In this document: positions 10,219-19,648 of the stretch, piece after piece
Numbering within the stretch: the stretch's first letter is position 1
How the letters are laid out: each line of letters starts with the position of its first letter
Source: Allobosea vaviloviae
GTDB taxonomy: Bacteria; Pseudomonadota; Alphaproteobacteria; Rhizobiales; Beijerinckiaceae
Assembly (NCBI RefSeq): GCF_001298265.1
Contig: NZ_LGSZ01000025.1
Span: forward strand, 1-64,000
DNA length: 64,000 nucleotides
Direction of reading: 5' to 3'
Program-made: the position numbers and the translations under genes
The notes under the pieces: model-generated
What the model was told of the DNA's origin: nothing
The model's database searches: none
The model's input: only the letters and a program-made list of their open reading frames with translations

Positions 10219-10370
10219 AAGAGGGGCGCAGTGCCGCGGGCGCGCGGCAGGGTCGCGGCGCCCGGCCTTGACGCTGCTCCGCGTTCGGGTTTTGGGAGGA
10301 TGTGCCGCGCTTGCCAGATCCGGCGGGGGGCCGTCTCGACGGGGCGCGGACGAAGCTGAGGGAATGCGAG

Positions 10371-10760
10371 ATGACGATCCTCGACCACAAGACGCAGCCG
10401 CAGGACAAATGGCGCGATGGCGTGATGACACAGGTGCGGGTCTCCGCGCTGGTCCAGAGCAGGCAGCTCTGCATCTTCGAGCAGTTCTGCGAACCTGGCC
10501 TGGGCGCCCCGATGCATCTGCATGCGGTCGAAGAGGTGCTCGAGGTGATGGGCGGAACGGCCGAGATCTATTTGCGTGACCAGACCATGGTCGTCACCGC
10601 CAACCAGTCGGTGCTGGTGCCAGCGGGCGCTCGCCACGGCTTCAAGAACATCGGCACGGACACGCTGCATGTCCGCGCCACCCTGGCTGCCGCCATCTTC
10701 GAGGCGTCCTATGACGACCGCAACGAATTGTCGCGCCGCTACGTCCCCGCCGACGCCTGA
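10371..10760 (+). CDS. Small cupin-domain protein
   Basis: A 129 aa single-domain cupin. The two conserved beta-barrel motifs are visible: GAPMHLHAVEEVLEVMGG (about 46-63, with the metal-binding His residues and Glu) and VPAGARHGFKNIG (about 84-96). The ATG at 10371 has GAGG upstream and fits the domain start; an upstream in-frame ATG (10302) would add an unconserved, Arg-rich tail. It precedes an M20 hydrolase and an FAD oxidoreductase in the same direction, so it is probably part of that catabolic unit. Function beyond the fold is unknown. Confidence 0.85.
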   Translation: MTILDHKTQPQDKWRDGVMTQVRVSALVQSRQLCIFEQFCEPGLGAPMHLHAVEEVLEVMGGTAEIYLRDQTMVVTANQSVLVPAGARHGFKNIGTDTLHVRATLAAAIFEASYDDRNELSRRYVPADA

Positions 10761-10834
10761 CCGGCTCCGCTGACAATCTGCTTGCCCTGCGATCCGCCCC
10801 CAGCGGATCGGTTCCGCCCCTTTTCGAGGTCACA

Positions 10835-12007
10835 ATGCCCAAAGCCGAACTCATTGCCGCGATTCATCCCGAGCTGACCGCGATCCGCCGCGACCTCCAC
10901 CGTCATCCCGAGCTGATGTACGACGTCCACCGGACGGCCGGCGTCGTCGCGGAGAAGCTGAAGGCCTGGGGTGTCGACGAGGTCGTCACCGGCATCGGCC
11001 AGACCGGCGTCGTCGGCGTCATCAAGGGCCGCAACCAGGGCTCCGGCAAGGTGATCGCGATGCGCGCCGACATGGACGCGCTGCCGATCCATGAGGAGAC
11101 CAATCTCGAGCATCGCTCGACCGTGCCGGGCAAGATGCACGCCTGCGGCCATGACGGCCACACCACCATGCTGCTGGGCGCAGCCAAGTACCTCGCCGAA
11201 ACGCGCGATTTCGACGGCACCGCGATCGTGATCTTCCAGCCGGCGGAGGAAGGCGGGGCCGGCGCCAAGGCGATGATCGATGACGGGCTGATGACACGCT
11301 TCGGCATCCAGCAGGTCTACGGCATGCACAACAAGCCGGGGTTGGCCGTCGGCCAGTTCGACGTCCGCAAGGGCCCGACCATGGCCGCCGCCGACCGCAT
11401 CCACATCAAGATCGAGGGCAAGGGCGGCCATGCCGCCGCGCCGCATCGCGTCAACGACCCGATCGTCGCCGCCTGCCAGCTCGTGACCGCGCTGCAGACG
11501 ATCTCCTCGCGCAATGCCGACCCGCTGGATTCAATCGTGGTTTCAGTCACCGCCATCAATGCGGGCGAGGCCTTCAACGTCATCCCGCAGACCGTCGAGC
11601 TCAAGGGCTCGGTGCGGACGCTGACGCCGCAGATGCGCGAGCTGGCGGAGAAGCGGATCAAGGAGGTGACGGCGGGCATCATGGCCGCCTTCGGCATGAG
11701 CGTCGTTTGCGACTATCTCCACGGCTACCCGGTGACCTTCAATCACGCGGAGCAGGCGGACTTCGTGGTCGGCACGATCGAGGCCGCCTTCGGCGCGGGC
11801 AAGGTCGACACCACCGTGCCGCCGACGATGGGCTCGGAGGACTTCTCCTACATGCTGGAGGAGCGCCCCGGCGCCTTCATCAATATCGGCAATGGCGAGT
11901 CGGCTGGATTGCATCACCCGGCCTATGAGTTCAACGACGCGGTCATCCCGGTCGGCGTGACCTACTGGGCGAACCTGATCGAAACCGCGATGCCGGCCCG
12001 AGCCTGA
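10835..12007 (+). CDS. M20 family amidohydrolase (N-acyl amino acid / hippurate hydrolase type)
   Basis: A 390 aa cytoplasmic metalloamidase expected to release an amino acid from an N-acyl conjugate. Diagnostic blocks: RRDLHRHPEL near 27-36, MRADMDALPI near 84, HACGHDGHTTMLLGAA near 105-120, FQPAEEGGAGAKAMI near 135 and the C-terminal MGSEDFSYML near 330. The order matches the M20D hydrolases (AbgA, HipO, IAA-amino acid hydrolase). GAGGT lies just before the ATG. It is followed after 11 bp by an FAD oxidoreductase gene, so the two probably share an mRNA. The natural substrate is unknown. Confidence 0.92.
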   Translation: MPKAELIAAIHPELTAIRRDLHRHPELMYDVHRTAGVVAEKLKAWGVDEVVTGIGQTGVVGVIKGRNQGSGKVIAMRADMDALPIHEETNLEHRSTVPGKMHACGHDGHTTMLLGAAKYLAETRDFDGTAIVIFQPAEEGGAGAKAMIDDGLMTRFGIQQVYGMHNKPGLAVGQFDVRKGPTMAAADRIHIKIEGKGGHAAAPHRVNDPIVAACQLVTALQTISSRNADPLDSIVVSVTAINAGEAFNVIPQTVELKGSVRTLTPQMRELAEKRIKEVTAGIMAAFGMSVVCDYLHGYPVTFNHAEQADFVVGTIEAAFGAGKVDTTVPPTMGSEDFSYMLEERPGAFINIGNGESAGLHHPAYEFNDAVIPVGVTYWANLIETAMPARA

Positions 12008-12018
12008 GGGGCACGCGC

Positions 12019-13125
12019 ATGCATGACATCGATTGCCTGGTGATCGGGGCCGGCGTCGTCGGCCTCGCCGTCGCTCGCGCGTTGGCGCTGGCCGGGCGCG
12101 AGGTCGTCATCGCCGAGGCGGCGGACGGCATCGGCACGCAGACCTCGGCCCGCAACAGCGAGGTCATCCATGCCGGGATCTACTATCCGCCGGGCTCGCT
12201 GAAGGCGCGGGTCTGTGTCGACGGCCGCAAGCGTCTCTATGCCTATCTCCGTGAACGAGGCCTGCCCCACAAGGCCTGCGGCAAGCTGATCGTCGCCACC
12301 TCCGCCACGCAGAAGCCGGCGCTGGAGACGATCATGGCCCGCGCCCAGGCCTCGGGCGTCGACAGCCTACGCTGGCTCGACGCCGCCGAGGCGAAAGCCA
12401 TGGAGCCGGAGGTGCGTTGCGAGATCGCGCTACTCTCTCCGGAAACCGGCGTGGTCGACAGCCATGCCTTCATGCTGTCGCTGCTCGGCGAATGCGAGGC
12501 GGCGGGCGGGTCGCTGGCCCTCAACACGCCGATCGCCGGCTGGCGCCGCGAGGCGGATGGCTTCAGCGTCGATTTCGGCGGCGAGGAGCCCGCGACCTAT
12601 ACGGTCAAGACGATCGTCAATTCGGCCGGCCATGGAGCGCCGAAGCTGCTCGGGCAATTGGAGGGGTTCCCGGCCGAGCATGTGCCCGTGCAGCACTACG
12701 CCAAGGGCAATTACTTCGCGCTTCTGGGTAAGCAGCCCTTCTCGCATCTGGTCTACCCCGTTCCCGAGGCAGCGGGCTTAGGCATCCACGCCACGATCGA
12801 CATGGGCGGGCGGGTCAAGTTCGGGCCGGATGTCGAATGGGTCGATGACGATCAGGACCTGATCGTCGATCCCCAGCGGGCCGAAAAGTTCTATGCCGCG
12901 ATCCGGACCTATTGGCCGGCGCTGCCCGATGCCGCGCTCGTCGCCGACTATGCCGGCATCCGCCCCAAGCTGCACGGACCGACCGAGCCGATGCCGGATT
13001 TCCGCATCGACGGGCCGGATGTCCACGGCGTCGCCGGGCTCGTCAACCTGCTGGGCATCGAGAGCCCCGGGCTGACGAGTTCGCTGGCGATCGCGGAGAT
13101 CGTGGCGGAGCGGCTGGCGGCGTAG
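12019..13125 (+). CDS. FAD-dependent oxidoreductase, L-2-hydroxyglutarate dehydrogenase (LhgO) type
   Basis: A 368 aa DAO-superfamily flavoprotein. The N-terminal dinucleotide-binding motif VIGAGVVGLAVARALALAG (about 7-26) is followed by the LhgO-like block ARNSEVIHAGIYYPPGSLKA (46-65). The C-terminal GIRPKL ... LLGIESPGLTSSLAIAE is also typical of that subgroup. LhgO enzymes oxidise L-2-hydroxyglutarate to 2-oxoglutarate and pass electrons to quinones; a related 2-hydroxy acid or amino acid is possible here. It is the last gene of the cupin-M20-FAD unit. Confidence 0.88.
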   Translation: MHDIDCLVIGAGVVGLAVARALALAGREVVIAEAADGIGTQTSARNSEVIHAGIYYPPGSLKARVCVDGRKRLYAYLRERGLPHKACGKLIVATSATQKPALETIMARAQASGVDSLRWLDAAEAKAMEPEVRCEIALLSPETGVVDSHAFMLSLLGECEAAGGSLALNTPIAGWRREADGFSVDFGGEEPATYTVKTIVNSAGHGAPKLLGQLEGFPAEHVPVQHYAKGNYFALLGKQPFSHLVYPVPEAAGLGIHATIDMGGRVKFGPDVEWVDDDQDLIVDPQRAEKFYAAIRTYWPALPDAALVADYAGIRPKLHGPTEPMPDFRIDGPDVHGVAGLVNLLGIESPGLTSSLAIAEIVAERLAA

Positions 13126-13130
13126 CGCGC

Positions 13131-13238
13131 GTCATGCTCGGGCGAAGACCCGACCATCTCAGACCGATGAGGCCTCCGTGCCAGCGTTTTATTCTGCAAG
13201 AGATTCTCGGGTCCGCGCTGCGCTTGCCCGAGAATGAC
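13131..13238. repeat. Family D palindromic intergenic repeat, copy 1
   Basis: GTCATGCTCGGGC ... GAGATTCTCGGGTCCG ... GCCCGAGAATGAC, an imperfect inverted element in the gap between convergent genes. Relatives lie at 47919-47993 and 62369-62477. Confidence 0.85.
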
Positions 13239-13246
13239 GCGAGCGG

Positions 13247-13900
13247 TCAGCCCCGCAGCGCCTTGAACGCGGCGCTCGCCTCTTTCGCGAGCTGCGTCAC
13301 GCGCTTCCAGTCGCCGGCCGCGATGGCATCGGCCGGGACGAGCCACGAGCCGCCGACGCAGATGACCTGCGGCAAAGCGAGATAGGACGACAGGTTGGAG
13401 AGGCCGACGCCGCCGGTGGGACAAAAGCTCATCTGCGGGAAGGGGCCCGACAGCGCTTTCAGGGCCGGCGGCCCGCCGGCCGTCTCCGCCGGGAAGAACT
13501 TGGCGACGGTGCGGCCGGCTGCGACCGCGCGCATGCAGTCCGACGCCGTGGCGACGCCCGGCAGCCAGGGCAGCCCCGCCGCCTTCAGCGCCTCATCGAC
13601 CGCCTCGCTGAAGCCGGGGCTGACGACGGCCTGCGCGCCGGCATCCTTGACCTGCGCGACCTGAGCCGGCGTGACGACGGTGCCGGCGACGGGAAGCGCG
13701 TTCGGCACCGACTTCGCGATGGCCTCAAGGGCCGCCAAGCCAGCCGGCCGGCGCAGGGTGACCTCGACGACGTCGATGCCGCCGGCGACGAGGGCATGGG
13801 CGAGATCGATCGCGCGCGAGGCGTCCTCGATCACCACGACCGGAATCACGCCACAGGCCTTGAGCCGGGCAATCGCGGCAGTCTCGTCCATCGTCAGCAT
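13247..13900 (-). CDS. eda: KDPG aldolase (2-dehydro-3-deoxy-phosphogluconate aldolase)
   Basis: Cleaves 2-keto-3-deoxy-6-phosphogluconate to pyruvate and glyceraldehyde 3-phosphate, the last Entner-Doudoroff step. The 217 aa TIM-barrel protein shows EVTLRRPAGLAAL (catalytic Glu region, ~46), GTVVTPAQ (~73), the Schiff-base lysine in TVAKFFPAE (~133), and PTGGV (~161) for phosphate binding. The ATG is at 13898-13900. It lies 46 bp downstream of pgl in the zwf-pgl-eda order; edd is not in this window. Confidence 0.95.
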   Translation of the reverse strand: MLTMDETAAIARLKACGVIPVVVIEDASRAIDLAHALVAGGIDVVEVTLRRPAGLAALEAIAKSVPNALPVAGTVVTPAQVAQVKDAGAQAVVSPGFSEAVDEALKAAGLPWLPGVATASDCMRAVAAGRTVAKFFPAETAGGPPALKALSGPFPQMSFCPTGGVGLSNLSSYLALPQVICVGGSWLVPADAIAAGDWKRVTQLAKEASAAFKALRG

Positions 13901-13946
13901 CTTTCAATCGGTTGAATACCTGTCCCCTTCCGGAGACCTGGCGGGT

Positions 13947-14648
13947 CTACTCTTTCGCCCAATAGACGTCGAGACCCTGTCCTCGCGCCAGCAGGAGATC
14001 GACCGGCAGGGGCGAGGCACGCTCCGCGGCGGTCTTCAGAACGGCTTCCTTGACCGCCCCCGAGACCAGCAGACTGGCCCAGCCGGCGCCGGTCAGCCTG
14101 CCGGGGGAAAGCGACAGGCGCGGCGGCAGGCCCGGCGGGCGGGCGATGACGATGCCGCTGTCGGGCGCGGCCGAGAAGCCCGATTCGCCGCCCGGGAACA
14201 GCGAGGCGATATGCCCGTCCGTGCCCATGCCGCTGACCAAAAGATCGAGCGGAGGTGCTTCCGCGAGCTCGGCGCAGAGCACGGCGGCGGCGGCCTCGAT
14301 GTCGCTGCCATGGCCGTGGAAGGACAGGAAGGTGACGCGACCGTCGCGCAGCGGGGCGAACTGTTCGCGGATCATGCGCTCGTTCGAGGCCGCGTCATCG
14401 GCCGCGACGAAGCGCTCGTCGGTCGGCAGCAGCGTGACGTCCTCCCAGGCCAGATCGATCGCGCCAAGGGCGGCGAGGAAGCGGGACGGGGTGGTGCCGC
14501 CGGGCACGGCGAGCGACGCCCTGCCCTGCCCCGCCAGAAGCGCGCGCAGGCGGATCGAGACGGCCTCGGCCAGGGCTTCCGAGGCATCGGCCAGGGTGGC
14601 GAAGCGATGCCAGGCAATGGTGCCGCCGATCGGAGACGTCGGCTGCAT
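13947..14648 (-). CDS. pgl: 6-phosphogluconolactonase
   Basis: Hydrolyses 6-phosphogluconolactone made by Zwf. The 233 aa protein belongs to the NagB/DevB-like family: VPGGTTPSRFLAAL near 48, LLPTDERFVAADDAASNERM near 77, and SGMGTDGHIASLFPG near 136, all expected active-site blocks. Its ATG overlaps the zwf stop by one base (TGATG), indicating translational coupling. Length is normal. Confidence 0.96.
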   Translation of the reverse strand: MQPTSPIGGTIAWHRFATLADASEALAEAVSIRLRALLAGQGRASLAVPGGTTPSRFLAALGAIDLAWEDVTLLPTDERFVAADDAASNERMIREQFAPLRDGRVTFLSFHGHGSDIEAAAAVLCAELAEAPPLDLLVSGMGTDGHIASLFPGGESGFSAAPDSGIVIARPPGLPPRLSLSPGRLTGAGWASLLVSGAVKEAVLKTAAERASPLPVDLLLARGQGLDVYWAKE

Positions 14649-16150
14649 CAGACGAGATCCGGGTCGGCCCAGGACCGGCCCTCGCGCTCGATCAGGCCGA
14701 TCGCCTGCGAGGGGCCCCAGGAGCCGGCCGCATAGCGATGCGGATGGGGGCTGTATTCCTGCCAGCCGGCGATGATCGGATCGACCCAGGTCCAGGCCTG
14801 CTCGACCTCGTCGCGATGCATGAACAGGGTCTGGTCGCCGCGGATCACATCGGTGAGCAGGCGCTCATAGGCGTCGGGCGTGCGCTCGTCGAAGGCGGTC
14901 GAATAGCGAAGATCGAGCTGGCGCGGCACGACCTTGAGCCGGCCGGAGCCCGGCACCTTCATCATCAACTGGAGCTGCACGCCGTCATTGGGCTGGAGCC
15001 GGATGACCAGCCGGTTGGCGTCGAGCCGGTCGCAGGAGCCACCGCCGAAGATCGAATGCGGCACCGGTTTGAAGGTCACCGCGATCTCGGAATAGCGCTG
15101 CGCCATGCGCTTGCCCGTGCGCAGATAGATCGGCACGCCGGCCCAGCGCCAGGTGTCGATCTCGCAGCGGATGGCGACAAACGTCTCGGTGTTGCTGGCA
15201 TGGCCGAGTTCGTCCGCGTAACCGCGCACGCGCTGGCCGTCGATCTGGCCGGCGACGTACTGGCCGCGCACGGTGAAGCGCTGGACGTCCGGCCCCACGA
15301 TCGGGCGCAGCGCCTTGAGAACCTTGATCTTCTCGTCGCGGACGGCGCCGGCCTCCAGCATGTTCGGCGGCTCGATCGCAAACAGCGTCAAAAGCTGCAT
15401 GAGATGGTTCTGCACCATGTCGCGCATATGGCCGGACTTGTCGTAATAGCCGGCCCGCTGCTCGAGCCCGACCGTCTCGGCGACCGTGATCTGGACGTTG
15501 TCGATGTCGCGGCTCGACCAGGAGCGCTCGAACAGGGTGTTGGCAAAGCGCAGCACCAGCAGGTTCTGGACCGTCTCCTTGCCGAGATAATGGTCGATCC
15601 GGTAGGTCCGGCTCTCCGGCAGGATGCGCGCGACGGCATCGTTGATCTCGCGCGCCGAGGCGAGGTCGCGCCCGAGCGGCTTTTCCAGGATGACGCGCGA
15701 GGTCGGCGTCAGAATATCGGCTGCGGCGAGGTTTTCGCAGATCGGGATGAACAGGTCCGGCGGCGTCGAGAGATAGAACGAGCGCACCCGGTCATTGTCG
15801 CCCAGCGCCGTCTTCAGCGCCTTGAAGGTCTCGGGCTTGACCGCATCCAGCATGACCACGGTGAGGCGCTGCAGGAAGGCCTTGACGTCGTCCTTCGACA
15901 GGCCCTCCTCCGTCAGGCGCTTGGCGATCTGCTTGGGCAGGCCCTCGATATCCTCCTGCTTGCGGACGATGCCGAGGATGCGGCTCTCGGGCGGCAGGAC
16001 GCCCTCGCGGCTGCGCTGGGCCAGAGCCGGAAACAGCTTGCGCAAGGCGAGATCGCCGCCCGCACCGAAGATCACCAGATCGAAGGACGGAACCGGGGTC
16101 CGCTCGGGGATCGTTTCCGGCCGGAGGGCGGTGTTGGCGATGGCGTCCAT
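14648..16150 (-). CDS. zwf: Glucose-6-phosphate 1-dehydrogenase
   Basis: Oxidises glucose 6-phosphate to the lactone with NAD(P)+, feeding the Entner-Doudoroff and pentose phosphate routes. The 500 aa protein has FGAGGDLALRKLFPAL near 28 (coenzyme-binding GAxGDLA), the active-site motif RIDHYLGKETVQN near 185-198, and the C-terminal domain with VPIYLRTGKRMA near 340. The ATG is at 16148-16150. First gene of the zwf-pgl-eda unit; the promoter should lie in 16151-16279. Confidence 0.97.
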   Translation of the reverse strand: MDAIANTALRPETIPERTPVPSFDLVIFGAGGDLALRKLFPALAQRSREGVLPPESRILGIVRKQEDIEGLPKQIAKRLTEEGLSKDDVKAFLQRLTVVMLDAVKPETFKALKTALGDNDRVRSFYLSTPPDLFIPICENLAAADILTPTSRVILEKPLGRDLASAREINDAVARILPESRTYRIDHYLGKETVQNLLVLRFANTLFERSWSSRDIDNVQITVAETVGLEQRAGYYDKSGHMRDMVQNHLMQLLTLFAIEPPNMLEAGAVRDEKIKVLKALRPIVGPDVQRFTVRGQYVAGQIDGQRVRGYADELGHASNTETFVAIRCEIDTWRWAGVPIYLRTGKRMAQRYSEIAVTFKPVPHSIFGGGSCDRLDANRLVIRLQPNDGVQLQLMMKVPGSGRLKVVPRQLDLRYSTAFDERTPDAYERLLTDVIRGDQTLFMHRDEVEQAWTWVDPIIAGWQEYSPHPHRYAAGSWGPSQAIGLIEREGRSWADPDLV

Positions 16151-16279
16151 AGGTCTTCAGTCTCCATGCCCGATCCGTTGTCCGATCGATGGCGGTAAAG
16201 GACTTCGGGCTTGCGACGAGAATGAGACCAAGCCGCGCGATTGCCAAACGCTTTGGCGACACGCTGATCCGGCGCTCCC

Positions 16280-16353
16280 GTCATTGCGAGCGCAGCGAAG
16301 CAATCCAGCGTCTCGCGCAGTCCCCTGGATTGCTTCGCTGCGCTCGCAATGAC
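16280..16353. repeat. Family E palindromic intergenic repeat, copy 1
   Basis: Long perfect inverted arms: GTCATTGCGAGCGCAGCGAA and its complement TTCGCTGCGCTCGCAATGAC, with CAATCCAG/CTGGATTG continuing inward. It is located between zwf and the last gene of the second peptide ABC operon. A diverged copy lies at 53345-53428. Confidence 0.93.
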
Positions 16354-16360
16354 GGCATTC

Positions 16361-17116
<756 letters not shown>

Positions 17117-17151
17117 GCAAACGCTCCGCCCTGCCGCTGGGCGCAACAGGG

Positions 17152-17180
17152 TCCCCTCCCCCCGCAAGCGGGGGGAGGGA
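17152..17180. repeat. Family A repeat, single half
   Basis: CCCTCCCCCCGCAAGC followed by GGGGGGAGGG, a short hairpin-forming half of the family A element, lies between the two ATPase genes of the second peptide ABC operon. Confidence 0.85.
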
Positions 17181-17217
17181 GTGGCGCTCGCTTCCGGCGC
17201 CTTGATTGCCTGCATCA

Positions 17218-18099
17218 TCATGCCAGCCATGCCGGATCGCGGTTGAGCGTGGCGAGCTCCGCCTTGGGATGGTCGAGATCCGGCAGGCAGCCGAGCAGGC
17301 CCAGCGTATAGGGGTGGCGTCGAGCACGGGCCGACTCGTCGGCGAGTTCGGCGGCGGGCAGCGTCTCCATCGCCTTGCCGCCATACATCACGATGACGCG
17401 GTCGCAGAAGGACTGCACCAGATGCAAATCGTGGCTGATGAAGATCAGCCCCATGCCGCGCTGCGTCACCAGATCGTCGAGGATCTTCAGGATCTGGAGC
17501 TGGACGGTGACGTCGAGCGCCGAGGTCGGCTCGTCGGCGATCAGGATGTCGGGCTCGGCGATCAGCATCATCGCGATCATGACGCGCTGGCCCATGCCGC
17601 CGGAGACCTCGTGCGGATAGAGCTCGTAGACGCGCGCGGGTTCGCGGATCTGCACCTGCTCCAGCATGGCGAGGCTGCGCTGCCTGGCCTCGCGGGCGCT
17701 CGCCTTGTGGTGAACGCGATAGGCCTCCGCGATCTGGTCGCCGACGGTGCGGACCGGGTTGAGCGAGAATTTCGGGTCCTGCATCACCATCGAGATATGG
17801 CGGCCGCGCAGCTTGCGGCGGGCGCGCTTGTCCATCGTCAGCAGATCCTGGCCGCGATAGGTCAGGCGGTCGGCCCTCACCTCACCGGGATGGGGGATCA
17901 GGTCGAGGATGGCGCGGCCAGTCATCGACTTGCCGGAGCCGGATTCGCCGACGATGCCGAGCCGCTCGCGGCCGAGCGTGAAGGACAGGCCGCGCACGGC
18001 CTGGACGATGCCGGTCGGGGTGTGGAAATCGACGCGCAGATTGTCGAGTTCGAGGAGGGGCTGTTCGCTGGTGCTCTCATTCATGGCGCTCTGATTCAT
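17218..18099 (-). CDS. Peptide ABC transporter ATPase (first of pair)
   Basis: A 293 aa DppD-like subunit: Walker A GESGSGKSM near 49-57, QDPKFSLNPVRTVGDQI (Q-loop), signature VSGGMGQRVMIAM, Walker B ILIADEPTSALDVTVQLQ, and a C-terminal HPYTLGLLGCLPDLDHPK segment. Position 2 of the signature QR motif reads GMGQR rather than the usual GMRQR. The ATG at 18097-18099 has GAGGTGAG upstream and lies 5 bp after the permease stop; the much longer open frame to 19068 is a shadow of the permease. Confidence 0.93.
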   Translation of the reverse strand: MNQSAMNESTSEQPLLELDNLRVDFHTPTGIVQAVRGLSFTLGRERLGIVGESGSGKSMTGRAILDLIPHPGEVRADRLTYRGQDLLTMDKRARRKLRGRHISMVMQDPKFSLNPVRTVGDQIAEAYRVHHKASAREARQRSLAMLEQVQIREPARVYELYPHEVSGGMGQRVMIAMMLIAEPDILIADEPTSALDVTVQLQILKILDDLVTQRGMGLIFISHDLHLVQSFCDRVIVMYGGKAMETLPAAELADESARARRHPYTLGLLGCLPDLDHPKAELATLNRDPAWLA

Positions 18100-18104
18100 G
18101 GCGC

Positions 18105-18995
18105 TCACCTCGCATCCATGACGTCGCGCAGGCCGTCGCCGAGCAGGTTGAAGCCCAGCGCGACGACGCAGATCGCCAGGCCGGGGAAGGTCGCGACCCA
18201 CCACTGGTCGAAGATCTGCTCGCGGCCGGCCGAGATCATCGCGCCCCATTCGGGAATCGGCGGCTGGGCGCCGAGACCGAGGAAGCCGAGGCCGGCCGCG
18301 ATCAGGATGATGCCGGCCATGTCGAGCGTCGTGCGCACGATCAGCGAAGGCAGGCACATCGGCACGACATGCTTCCAGACGATGCGCCATTGCGAGGCGC
18401 CCTGCAGGCGGATCGCCGCGATATAATCCTGCTGGCGGATGATCAGCGTTTCGGCGCGGGCGACGCGGGCATAGGGCGGCCAGGCCGTGATCGCGATGGC
18501 GATGACGGCGTTTTCCAGGCCGGGGCCGAGCGCCGCGACGAAGGCCAGCGCCAGGACGAGGCGGGGAAAGGCGAGGAAGACATCGGTGATGCGCATCAGC
18601 AGGCGGTCGACCCAGCCGCCGAGATAGCCCGAGGTCGCGCCGATCAGCAGGCCGATCGGGCCGACCGTGATGACGACGAGCAGCACGATCACCAATGTGA
18701 CGCGGGTGCCGTAGACGATGCGGCTGAAGATGTCGCGGCCGAGCGAATCGGTGCCAAAGAGGTTTCCGCCCGAGGGCGGCAGCAGGCGCCGGTCGAGGTT
18801 CTGCGCCAGCGGATCGGCAGTCGCGATCAGCGGCGCGAAGGCTGCGACCAGCAAGAGCGCGACGATGATGGCGAGCCCGAACATGGCCAGCGGATTGCGC
18901 CGGAAGGCGAGCCATTTGCGATAGGCCTGGCCAAGCCGGGCCTGACGCCGGGACGCCGGAGAATCGCTGAGGAGATAGTCGGTCCAGGTGGTCAT
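18105..18995 (-). CDS. Peptide ABC transporter permease (DppC type)
   Basis: The 296 aa inner-membrane subunit has the DppC signature FGTDSLGRDIFSRIVYGTR (about 90-108) and a BPD_transp_1 core with the EAA loop IRLQGASQWRIVWKHVVP near 195. It partners the DppB-type permease encoded at 19683-20747. Its ATG overlaps the TGA of the upstream antitoxin gene (ATGA) and has no clear Shine-Dalgarno of its own, so its translation probably depends on ribosomes finishing the antitoxin. That is unusual for a transporter operon. Confidence 0.93.
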   Translation of the reverse strand: MTTWTDYLLSDSPASRRQARLGQAYRKWLAFRRNPLAMFGLAIIVALLLVAAFAPLIATADPLAQNLDRRLLPPSGGNLFGTDSLGRDIFSRIVYGTRVTLVIVLLVVITVGPIGLLIGATSGYLGGWVDRLLMRITDVFLAFPRLVLALAFVAALGPGLENAVIAIAITAWPPYARVARAETLIIRQQDYIAAIRLQGASQWRIVWKHVVPMCLPSLIVRTTLDMAGIILIAAGLGFLGLGAQPPIPEWGAMISAGREQIFDQWWVATFPGLAICVVALGFNLLGDGLRDVMDAR

Positions 18996-19285
18996 GCGAG
19001 TTCAAGACGGATGTGTCGCCCGACCGCCTTGGCGGCACGCGACAGCATCCCCAGCGTGACGGAGTCATTATTGGGGTCGAGCAGCCGGTTCAACTGTGCC
19101 CGACTGGTGGCGAGGCGCCGTGCCATTTCGACCTTGGTGATCTTCTGCTCCTGCATGATCGCGCTCAACTGCCAGGCAATGACGCGCTTGACCGCCGTTT
19201 CGGCGACCTCCTCGTAAATGCCGTCCTCCTTGAGGAAGTCATCGAAGGACTGCCCCAGGCGGCCTTGCTCGGTATCCTCGCTCAT
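18992..19285 (-). CDS. higA: HigA-like antitoxin, XRE-type HTH
   Basis: A 97 aa protein with an Xre/Cro helix-turn-helix: KITKVEMARRLATSRAQLNRLLD (about 49-71) and the downstream helix VTLGMLSRAAKAVGR typical of HigA antitoxins that pair with Gp49-like toxins. It should neutralise the HigB-like toxin encoded immediately upstream and repress the pair. ATG 19285 overlaps the toxin stop (TGATG) and is preceded by GAGGTG; the open frame to 19447 is a toxin shadow. The 3' end overlaps the start of the DppC-type gene. Confidence 0.9.
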   Translation of the reverse strand: MSEDTEQGRLGQSFDDFLKEDGIYEEVAETAVKRVIAWQLSAIMQEQKITKVEMARRLATSRAQLNRLLDPNNDSVTLGMLSRAAKAVGRHIRLELA

Positions 19286-19641
19286 CACCTCAGTCCCTTC
19301 ATCCGTCTTAGCGCAACCTCGATCTCGCGATCGGGCGTCTTCTGCGTCGTCTTCTCGAAACCGTGCAGCAGAGCCATGTGCCCGCCATGGACACAGAACA
19401 GAACGCGTGCGATCCGCCCTCCCGCCAGACTGCTCCGCACCTCCCAAAGTCCCTTGCGTCCCGTGATCGCGCGGCAGAGCGGCATTCCGATCGGCCAGCC
19501 GAACTCCACCGCCTTGATATCCGCCCCGATCACTTTCCGGTCTTCCGACGACAAACCCAACAGCCAGTCGCGCACAGGCGCGGTCCCCCGCTCGGTCTCA
19601 TAGAACGCAGCCGGCAATCGCTTTCCGACAGGTTCGATCAT
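19285..19641 (-). CDS. higB: HigB/RelE-like toxin (Gp49 family)
   Basis: A 118 aa basic protein of the phage-derived Gp49/HigB family, probable ribosome-dependent or free mRNA interferase. The family blocks are RDWLLGLSSEDRKVIGADIKAVEFGWPIG (about 24-52), LWEVRSSLAGGRIARVLFCV (66-85, with basic residues of the RelE-like active site) and LLHGFEKTTQKTPDREIEVA (92-111). Toxin precedes antitoxin, the order typical of higBA. It is inserted between two permease genes of a peptide transporter operon, 41 bp after the DppB-type stop. Confidence 0.9.
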   Translation of the reverse strand: MIEPVGKRLPAAFYETERGTAPVRDWLLGLSSEDRKVIGADIKAVEFGWPIGMPLCRAITGRKGLWEVRSSLAGGRIARVLFCVHGGHMALLHGFEKTTQKTPDREIEVALRRMKGLR

Positions 19642-19648
19642 GTCACTT

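Noticed and set aside
18100-19068. An N-terminal extension of the DppD-type ATPase covering the permease gene (616-codon frame).
   Set aside because: It is out of frame with the permease and of shadow composition; ATG 18099 has a good ribosome-binding site.
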